Notes under the pieces: generated by a model | What the model saw: only the letters and a program-made list of their open reading frames with translations | Told to the model about the DNA's origin: nothing | The model's database searches: none | Assembly (NCBI GenBank): GCA_903828455.1 | Contig: CAIKMJ010000062.1 | Coordinates: forward strand, 59,706 to 123,705 | Direction: 5' to 3' | DNA from: an uncultured Acidobacteriia bacterium | Lineage (GTDB): Bacteria > Acidobacteriota > Terriglobia > Bryobacterales > Bryobacteraceae | DNA length: 64,000 bases | Translations under genes and position numbers: made by a program | Shown here: positions 58,797-64,000 of the stretch, piece by piece | How the letters are laid out: every line of letters starts with the position of its first letter | Position numbering within the stretch: position 1 is the first letter of the stretch

Positions 58797-59951
58797 TCAG
58801 CGCAGCTGTTTGATGACCGGATGTTCGGGCGGCACGGGCTTGCCGTAGCTGGCGGGATCGATGGCGACGTTGGGCTTCATTTCATCCCACTGGTAGGTGG
58901 ACTGGCCATCGGTCCAGGTGTTGAGCCACTTGAAGGGCAGCTTCACGCCGGCGACTTCGCGGTAATCGGAAAAATCGACCTGCACGGGAACCGAGCCGAC
59001 GATGGTTTTGCTGTAGCGGAACATGCGGGTCAGCAGACCGGTCTCCTTGTCGAAGAAGAGCTTTACGCGGGAGCCGCCGATCATGCCCTGGACGACGTTC
59101 ATGAGCCGGTTATCGATCTTGGTGGCCGGGAAGCCGGAACGCAGATCGGTGAGTGAAGACTTCAGTCGGCCGGGGAAGGCGAGGGCGGAATCCATCAGGA
59201 CGCCGTCGAAATCGCCGCCGGGGACCAGTTGCAGAACGGAGATGGGACGATCGGGGCCCATGATCCAGGCGTTGTGGCCATCATAGTTGGTGACGCTGTC
59301 GCCGTTGGTGGTGTGGGCGACGAGGCCGCGTTCGCCGGTAACTTTGGCATACAGGTTCGCCGGCACCTGGCCGTGGTAGCTGTCGAAGCCGTCGTAGTGG
59401 CCGGTGGCGGCGTAACTGGTGAGCGCGGCCACTTTCTTTTCGCCGCCGACGGCTTCAAGGTAACGATTCAGAATGTCTTCCGCGGTGGGGATCTTCGGCG
59501 CGCGGGCGCTGAGCTGCACTTCGTTGGGGTCGTCGGCGGGCGGCGCGGTGTATTGTTCGACGAGGCTCGGCACCACCTTCGGCACGGGAGTGCCGCGATG
59601 GCAGGTGTAGCAGGTGACGGCCTGCGCGCCGCCAAACAGATTCTTGTTGATCGAATTGACGATGCGGATCATGCGGACGGCGGTATTCTTGACCGGGAAG
59701 TCGTCCGCGTATTTGGCCCAGTTGCCCTGGACTTCCTCGCCGTGGCAGTTGGTGCAGTTATAGCCAAGGGCGGCGGAGAAGAATCCCATGGTCTCCATGA
59801 ACTGGTTGACGGGGATGCCTTTCAGTTCCTGGACGTTGCTGAAGACATCCTCGGCCATCAGCGGCTTGGGGGCCGTCTGTGCGGTGGCGGGAAGGATTCC
59901 GAGCAGCATGACGGATGCCGCCGTGAATAAAGCGCGCGCCTGCATTTTCAT
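58797..59951 (-). CDS. Reaction-centre-type c cytochrome fused to a LolA-like domain
   Basis: A 384-residue exported protein (signal RALFTAASVMLLGILPATA). The N-terminal part (ELKGIPVNQFMETMGFFSAA, then CTNCHGEE, later CYTCHRGT) matches the photosynthetic reaction-centre cytochrome subunit family (CytoC_RC), reduced to two CxxCH hemes with a Met (MGFF) possible sixth ligand. Residues about 150-384 form a beta-rich LolA-like domain (YLEAVGGEKKVAALTSYAAT, FDKETGLLTRMFRYS). No photosynthesis genes are present, so it is probably an electron carrier. ATG 59951 is preferred; ATG 59945 is also possible. It has its own terminator. Confidence 0.9.
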   Translation of the reverse strand: MKMQARALFTAASVMLLGILPATAQTAPKPLMAEDVFSNVQELKGIPVNQFMETMGFFSAALGYNCTNCHGEEVQGNWAKYADDFPVKNTAVRMIRIVNSINKNLFGGAQAVTCYTCHRGTPVPKVVPSLVEQYTAPPADDPNEVQLSARAPKIPTAEDILNRYLEAVGGEKKVAALTSYAATGHYDGFDSYHGQVPANLYAKVTGERGLVAHTTNGDSVTNYDGHNAWIMGPDRPISVLQLVPGGDFDGVLMDSALAFPGRLKSSLTDLRSGFPATKIDNRLMNVVQGMIGGSRVKLFFDKETGLLTRMFRYSKTIVGSVPVQVDFSDYREVAGVKLPFKWLNTWTDGQSTYQWDEMKPNVAIDPASYGKPVPPEHPVIKQLR

Positions 59952-60108
59952 AAACAATTTCTTTCTCCCTGAGCTGTTTGCGCCGTCGTGGTGCGCCGGC
60001 ACGGCCTGCAAAAAACCGCGCCGCCGGAAAGCTGCAGGCGGATCTGCGAGCTGCCTTCCGACGGCGCCTGAGTGCGATCAGTCCCGGAGGACCGACTCCG
60101 ATCTGAAT

Positions 60109-60519
60109 CTATTTGTCTTTGTCCTTGATGCCGTTCATCGAATAGCCCACGCTGCCGTTGGGGAACGTGATGCGTTCGAGGTAGCCGTACTTCGAGCCGT
60201 CGAGGGCCTTAAGGAAGATGACGTTGATCTGCTGACCGATGGCGGCTTCGAAGTCGGCCTTGGTGAAGCCGTCTTTGCCGTACCAGCTGGGCGGGCTGGT
60301 TTCCATGCGCCAGTGCTCGGTCTTGCCGTCTTCGGACTTGGCGTCCATTTCGAGACCGATGTGGGGATTGACCCAGTCGACCTTGGTCAGGGTGGCCTTC
60401 ATGGTGACTTTGTGGTCCACATCGAAGATGGCGGCCATGCCGTGATGGGCAAGCAGAGATGCGGCGGACAGCAACAGCAAGCCGAAGCAGGCAGCGATGC
60501 TGAGAACTTTGTTTTTCAA
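60109..60519 (-). CDS. DUF6152 family protein, exported
   Basis: A 136-residue protein. TTG 60519 is the start because a perfect AGGAGG sits 5 bases upstream; the longer frame has no support. A signal peptide (VLSIAACFGLLLLSAASLL) ends just before AHHGMAAIFDVDHKVTMKAT, the DUF6152 N-terminus with its HH pair, followed by VDWVNPHIGLEM and GYLERITFPNGSVGY. The His residues could bind copper or another metal. DUF6152 proteins are abundant in soil Acidobacteria and of unknown role. It precedes the cytochrome gene by 157 bases. Confidence 0.87.
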   Translation of the reverse strand: MKNKVLSIAACFGLLLLSAASLLAHHGMAAIFDVDHKVTMKATLTKVDWVNPHIGLEMDAKSEDGKTEHWRMETSPPSWYGKDGFTKADFEAAIGQQINVIFLKALDGSKYGYLERITFPNGSVGYSMNGIKDKDK

Positions 60520-60690
60520 AAAAACCTCCTGGCTGGCCGGGCGCCGTGGCGGCATGCCCGACTTGACGTAGTATACAGCAACGATGCGCCGCACCACCAC
60601 CGACGCAGGGCCGGCGGGGCGGGTTTCCGCGGCGTGAGACAGCGATGGCGGAGAGGGCGATCCGGGTTAATATAAAGGCCGTATCCGCCT

Positions 60691-61137
60691 ATGCCCCTGT
60701 TTTCGTTTGACCCCAACGTGCTGCTGCCGACGACTTTCCGGCTTGCCTTTACCTATTTGCTGGCGCTGCCGACCGGGTGGTGGGCCGAAAAGGAAGGGCA
60801 TGCGGTGGGCATCCGGACGTTTCCGATTGTGGCCATGGCCAGCTGCGGCTACCTGATGATTTTCCAGGGTACGGGGACGGATGCGCTGGCTGCCAGTTCG
60901 CGCGTGTTGCAGGGCCTGATGGCCGGCGTGGGGTTTGTGGGCGGCGGCGCGATCCTGAAAGACGGCATGAGCGTGCATGGCACGGCGACGGCGGCGAGCA
61001 TCTGGAACTTCGGCGCAATCGGCGCGTCGGTAGCGATGGGGCGCTATGAGATCGCCGTGGTGCTGGCAGTCCTGAACCTGCTTACGATGCGGGGGCTGGT
61101 GCCGGTGAAGAAGAAGTTGGACGCAGATCCGATGTGA
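60691..61137 (+). CDS. MgtC/SapB family membrane protein
   Basis: A 148-residue protein with about five membrane helices and the MgtC pattern: LALPTGWWAEKEG, RTFPIVAMASCGYL, QGLMAGVGFVGGGAILKDG, GTATAASIWNFGAIG. The family is linked to Mg2+ and acid stress and inhibits F-type ATPase in some pathogens. It lacks the C-terminal ACT-like domain of virulence MgtC. TATAAA lies 14 bases before ATG 60691. Confidence 0.92.
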   Translation: MPLFSFDPNVLLPTTFRLAFTYLLALPTGWWAEKEGHAVGIRTFPIVAMASCGYLMIFQGTGTDALAASSRVLQGLMAGVGFVGGGAILKDGMSVHGTATAASIWNFGAIGASVAMGRYEIAVVLAVLNLLTMRGLVPVKKKLDADPM

Positions 61138-61161
61138 GGGCGAGCGGCGGTGCGCTGCCGC

Positions 61162-61167
61162 TATGAT
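61162..61167 (+). promoter_or_regulatory. -10-like TATGAT, 8 bases before lpxA GTG
   Basis: TATGAT ends 8 bases before GTG 61176. No ribosome-binding site lies between them, so a leaderless lpxA transcript is possible. Confidence 0.42.
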
Positions 61168-61175
61168 GTGAATTC

Positions 61176-62003
61176 GTGCCTGTCGATTCCACTGCAGTTA
61201 TAGCCGCCACGGCGGTGATTCATCCGGAAGCCGTTATCGGGGCGCGCACCCGCGTGGGCGAGTTCTGCGTGGTGGAGCAGGACGTCACAATCGGGGCCGA
61301 CTGCGTGCTGGAACCCTACGTCTTCGTGAAGCGCTGGACGACGATGGGGGACCGCAACGAGATTTCGGCGGGGACGGCGCTGGGTACAGATCCGCTGGAC
61401 AAGAACTTCAGGGGCGAGCGGAGCTACCTGCGGATGGGGAGCGGGAATAAGATCCGGGAGCATTATACGGTGTCGAGGGGGACACCGCCGGAGTCGGCGA
61501 CGGTGATCGGGGACGGCAATTACATCATGACGTCGGGCCACATTGCGCATAACTGCACGATCGGCAACAACACGGTGATTGCGAGCTGCGCGCTGGTGGC
61601 CGGCTGGGTGGAGGTGGAAGACCAGGCGTTCATTTCGGGCGGCGTGGGAGTCCACCAGTTTTCGAAGATCGGACGGCTGGCGATGATCGGCGGGATCACG
61701 CGGGTGAATCTGGATGCGCCGCCGTTTTTCACGTACACGGGACCGCGAATGACGCCGATGGGAGTGAACCGGGTGGGATTGCGGCGCGCGGGATTCACGG
61801 CGGCGCAGATTCAGCAGCTGAAGAAAGCGTATCTGGTGCTGTACAGGTCGGGCCTGCGGCTGGAAGAGGCGCTGGAGAAGATCGAGCGGGAACTGGCGGA
61901 CGAGCAGACACTGCACCTGGTGAAGTTCATCCGGAGCAGCAAACGGGGAATCTGCCGGGGGCTCGGGACCGGGCGGTCCACGGAAGCCCCCGAAGAAGAT
62001 TAA
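61176..62003 (+). CDS. lpxA: Acyl-ACP:UDP-N-acetylglucosamine O-acyltransferase (LpxA-type)
   Basis: A 275-residue left-handed beta-helix protein with many hexapeptide repeats (VIHPEAVIGARTRVGEF, VTIGADCVLEPYV). The catalytic His lies in MTSGHIAHNCTIGNN, and GGVGVHQFSKIGRLAMIGG and the C-terminal helical domain (NRVGLRRAGFTAAQIQQLKKA) match LpxA. It adds the first fatty acid of lipid A, so this organism should make lipopolysaccharide. In many genomes lpxA sits with lpxD-fabZ-lpxB; here it is alone, convergent with rplK, 26 bases apart. The start is GTG. Confidence 0.95.
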   Translation: MPVDSTAVIAATAVIHPEAVIGARTRVGEFCVVEQDVTIGADCVLEPYVFVKRWTTMGDRNEISAGTALGTDPLDKNFRGERSYLRMGSGNKIREHYTVSRGTPPESATVIGDGNYIMTSGHIAHNCTIGNNTVIASCALVAGWVEVEDQAFISGGVGVHQFSKIGRLAMIGGITRVNLDAPPFFTYTGPRMTPMGVNRVGLRRAGFTAAQIQQLKKAYLVLYRSGLRLEEALEKIERELADEQTLHLVKFIRSSKRGICRGLGTGRSTEAPEED

Positions 62004-62029
62004 AGAAAGAAGATTAGAGAAGCAGAAGA

Positions 62030-62461
62030 CTAGGAAGCGACGTCGACGCCCATGGAGCGGGCGGTACCGCGGACGCTGCGCATGGCGGCTTCCACATCGA
62101 AGCAGTTGAGATCGGGCATTTTGATTTTGGCGATCTCTTCGATCTGCTTTTCGGTGATCTTACCGACCTTGTTCTTATGCGGCTCGGCCGAACCCTTGGC
62201 AATGGCCACGGCGCGCTTGATGAGCACGGGGACGGGCGGGGTCTTGGTGATGAAGGTGAACGAGCGATCCGAGAAGATCGTGATCACGACGGGGATGATG
62301 AGGCCTTCCTGATCCTTCGCCGACGTCTTCGCATTGAACGCCTTGCAGAATTCCATGATGTTGACGCCCTGGGGACCGAGCGCCGTACCGACCGGCGGTG
62401 CGGGGGTCGCCTTCCCGGCGGGAATCTGCAGCTTTACTGAACCTGTAACTTTCTTCGCCAT
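62030..62461 (-). CDS. rplK: Ribosomal protein L11
   Basis: A 143-residue protein with the standard L11 sequence: [48 protein letters not shown] and the C-terminal GTARSMG. It binds the GTPase-associated region of 23S rRNA. AAAGG precedes ATG 62461. It ends the block; rplA, its usual partner, does not follow, since lpxA lies there on the opposite strand. Confidence 0.98.
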   Translation of the reverse strand: MAKKVTGSVKLQIPAGKATPAPPVGTALGPQGVNIMEFCKAFNAKTSAKDQEGLIIPVVITIFSDRSFTFITKTPPVPVLIKRAVAIAKGSAEPHKNKVGKITEKQIEEIAKIKMPDLNCFDVEAAMRSVRGTARSMGVDVAS

Positions 62462-62500
62462 AACTACCTTTCAAAAAATCTTTTGTTGCGGAAACTTCCC

Positions 62501-63229
62501 TTAAGCGATCTTTTCGACCTGCAGGAAGTCCAGTTCCACCGGGGTTGCCCGGCCAAAAATCGTAACGAGAACGCGCAGGGTATTGCGTTCGGGGTTGATC
62601 TCGTCCACCTTGCCCTGGAAGTTGGAGAACGGCCCGTCGACGATGCGGACCGACTCGTTCTTTTCGAACGACATCTTCGGACGCGGACGCTCGGCGGCCG
62701 TCGTCTGGCGGTACAGCATCTTGTTAATTTCGTCGGCGCTGAGCGGGACGGGGGTAGTGCCGCCGCCGACGAAGCCGGTGACGCGCGGCGTATCCTTCAC
62801 GCGGTGCCAGAGTTCGTCGTTCATTTCCATCTGGACGACAACGTAGCCGGGATACAGCATGCGCTTACTGGTAACTTTTTTGCCGTTGCGGAGCTCGACG
62901 ACTTCTTCTTCGGGGATCAGGATCTGCCCGATCTGTTCGGAGAAGCCGAAGGCGTCGGCGCGGGTGCGGAGAGATTCGGCGACCTTGCGTTCAAAACCGG
63001 AATAGGTGTGGATGATGTACCACTGCTTGGTTTCGTCGACCGGAAGTTCGGCGACCGGGAGTTCGGCGACCGGGAGTTCGGCGACCGGTTCGGAGACTTC
63101 CACTGCTGCGGCATCGGCTTCGGCAGTGTTTTCGGACGCGAAGTCTGCGTCAACGGCGTCGGCCGGGAGTTCGGCGACGGGGAGTTCGGAGGCGTCGAGT
63201 TCTTCGGGCGCGTTATCGAGTTCCGGCAT
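62501..63229 (-). CDS. nusG: Transcription antitermination factor NusG with N-terminal extension
   Basis: A 242-residue NusG. Residues about 68-242 are the conserved factor: [52 protein letters not shown] and a KOW domain ([18 protein letters not shown]). In front is an acidic Ala/Glu/Pro-rich extension of about 65 residues with repeated ELPVA units that ordinary NusG lacks. It couples RNA polymerase to Rho or ribosomes. It lies directly after secE. Confidence 0.96.
   Translation of the reverse strand: MPELDNAPEELDASELPVAELPADAVDADFASENTAEADAAAVEVSEPVAELPVAELPVAELPVDETKQWYIIHTYSGFERKVAESLRTRADAFGFSEQIGQILIPEEEVVELRNGKKVTSKRMLYPGYVVVQMEMNDELWHRVKDTPRVTGFVGGGTTPVPLSADEINKMLYRQTTAAERPRPKMSFEKNESVRIVDGPFSNFQGKVDEINPERNTLRVLVTIFGRATPVELDFLQVEKIA
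63038..63082 (-). repeat. 15-bp repeat coding ELPVA units in nusG
   Basis: Three units (GACCGGGAGTTCGGC type on +) at 63038, 63053 and 63068, in frame with nusG, encode the repeated acidic E-L-P-V-A motif; related single units occur near 63167 and 63182. Confidence 0.88.
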
Positions 63230-63231
63230 GA

Positions 63232-63459
63232 TTATTTCACCAGCGCAGACTGGACGCGCACGAGCGTTTCCTCGAGCACCTGGTCGACAACTTTGAAGTA
63301 GATCGCAAAAATAAAGACGCTGAGGATGACCACCACGGTGGTGGACTCCACGCGGGCGCGGGTAGGCCAAGTGACGCGCTTCATTTCACTGCGGATATCC
63401 TGCAGATAATTGCGCGTGCTGTCGATCCAGTTTGTTTTAGTAACTTCTTCGCCTGCCAT
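63232..63459 (-). CDS. secE: Preprotein translocase subunit SecE
   Basis: A 75-residue single-TM SecE. The amphipathic part DIRSEMKRVTWPTRARV precedes one helix (VVVILSVFIFAIYFKVVDQV). It stabilises SecY in the export channel. GAAGGAAG lies just upstream of ATG 63459. It sits between tRNA-Trp and nusG as in many bacteria. Confidence 0.96.
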   Translation of the reverse strand: MAGEEVTKTNWIDSTRNYLQDIRSEMKRVTWPTRARVESTTVVVILSVFIFAIYFKVVDQVLEETLVRVQSALVK

Positions 63460-63519
63460 GACTTCCTTCGCGTACCTTTACTCTTGCGCCGCTTCGGTCG
63501 ATTCTGTTTATTGGGAATC

Positions 63520-63594
63520 TGGCAGGGGCGGAGGGATTCGAACCCCCACTCGCGGTTTTGGAGACCGCTGGTCTGCCGTTAAACCTACGCCCCT
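63520..63594 (-). tRNA. tRNA-Trp (CCA)
   Basis: A 72-base tRNA plus encoded CCA (63520-63522). The acceptor stem AGGGGCG/CGCCCCT, an anticodon stem GCGGT/ACCGC around loop CTCCAAA (anticodon CCA) and T arm GTTCGAATC are all visible. It lies between rpmG and secE, the usual place of tRNA-Trp. Confidence 0.97.
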
Positions 63595-63698
63595 TTAAGC
63601 CGGGTGAGTCCGCTAACCAGTGTACCCCATCGGACGTCGCCCGTGCGAGGGCGCGAGTGCGAGGAGGGGTGGATTGCGGCTACTGCAACACCAAAGTG

Positions 63699-63851
63699 CT
63701 ACTTGGTCTCCCGATGCGCGTGATGCTTACGGCACGTGGGGCAGAATTTCTTCATTTCCAGACGTTCCGTGGTGGTTTTCTTGTTCTTCGTGCTGGTGTA
63801 GTTGCGGTTCTTGCATTCCTGGCACTGGAACGTGATGATTTCTCTTGGCAT
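63699..63851 (-). CDS. rpmG: Ribosomal protein L33
   Basis: A 50-residue protein, [18 protein letters not shown] at the start and [15 protein letters not shown] at the end, with two CxxC zinc-binding pairs (CQEC and CPTC), so it is the zinc-containing C+ form. AGAGG precedes ATG 63851. The gene lies between tuf and tRNA-Trp, the usual position. Confidence 0.96.
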   Translation of the reverse strand: MPREIITFQCQECKNRNYTSTKNKKTTTERLEMKKFCPTCRKHHAHRETK

Positions 63852-63947
63852 TTCTTACCTCTTCTCAACAAAACGCTTTCAACAAAACTGCGGCGGACAG
63901 CTGAAGGCCGCCCGCCGCAGGTCCAGACTTTTCTCCGAAAACCCTGA

Positions 63948-64000
63948 CTACAGGATCTCCGACACGGTGCCGGCGCCGACGGTGCGGCCGCCTTCGCGAA
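63948..64000 (-). CDS. tuf: Elongation factor Tu, C-terminal end (partial)
   Basis: The last 16 codons read REGGRTVGAGTVSEIL then TAG, the conserved EF-Tu C-terminus. The remainder is beyond base 64000. It is upstream of rpmG on the same strand, giving tuf-rpmG-trnW-secE-nusG-rplK. Confidence 0.93.
   Translation of the reverse strand, partial: REGGRTVGAGTVSEIL

Noticed and set aside
58797..59951. Photosynthetic gene cluster
   Set aside because: Only the reaction-centre-type cytochrome domain is present; no reaction-centre or pigment genes are in the window.
61141..61161. Terminator hairpin after mgtC
   Set aside because: A 6-bp stem AGCGGC/GCCGCT is present but there is no T-run, so it is not an intrinsic terminator.

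Overview
The window is high-GC bacterial chromosome from an acidobacterium, most likely of the Solibacter/Bryobacter lineage (order Bryobacterales). Supporting signs are an Oar-like TonB receptor with an N-terminal carboxypeptidase-regulatory domain, an NHL-repeat protein ending in what looks like the Solibacter-type TIGR03437 domain, an exosortase with EpsI and PEP-CTERM substrates, DUF6152 and DUF6644-like proteins, and a reaction-centre-type cytochrome c. These family names are recalled, not searched. No rRNA, IS element, prophage or CRISPR array was seen. Both ends are cut genes: a sigma-54 activator on the left and EF-Tu (tuf) on the right.

Layout. 0-11 kb: sigma-54 activator, BrnT/BrnA toxin-antitoxin pair with an apparently damaged brnT start, large TonB receptor, RlmA-like methyltransferase, PEP-CTERM choice-of-anchor-A protein, CAP-domain protein and two overlapping GT39-type membrane glycosyltransferases. 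11.1-11.9 kb: non-coding stretch with a 21/42-bp repeat array. 11.9-20.8 kb: cysS and a transsulfuration PLP enzyme, a secreted unknown, and a minus-strand three-gene operon (SpoIVB/S55-like protein, beta-propeller protein, pseudouridine synthase) joined by 4-base overlaps. 20.8-30.6 kb: a third GT39 protein, exosortase plus EpsI, a LmbE-type deacetylase, the NHL/TIGR03437 protein, an SDR and glutamate formimidoyltransferase. 30.6-42.5 kb: PAS-GGDEF-EAL protein, lipA, RNase T2, holin-like protein, alpha/beta hydrolase, DUF2461, murB, rpoD, dnaG and a truncated globin. 42.5-49.5 kb: caspase-fold protein with an EF-hand loop, two divergent Flp pilins, recJ, a second PEP-CTERM protein, PilZ protein, tRNA-Ile2 and a CDF metal transporter. 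49.5-54.5 kb: S9 and M23 peptidases, a small unknown and an HD phosphohydrolase. 54.5-60.5 kb: a redox-flavoured cluster (4-TM protein, Tat multicopper oxidase, CtaA-like protein, two paralogous membrane proteins, reaction-centre-type cytochrome c, DUF6152). 60.7-64 kb: MgtC, lpxA, and the block tuf-rpmG-tRNA(Trp)-secE-nusG-rplK.

Shared themes. Translational coupling by NTGA overlaps is common, and ATGA, GTGA, TTGA and CTGA all occur; two otherwise intact genes (pseudouridine synthase, ftcD) seem to need a CTG start and each has a good Shine-Dalgarno upstream. About ten other genes have no Shine-Dalgarno but a -10-like hexamer 6-8 bases before the start, the signature of leaderless mRNA. Short tandem repeats (13-18 bp) sit at gene edges in several places. 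GC skew of the + strand is C-rich on the left and G-rich on the right, independent of gene direction.
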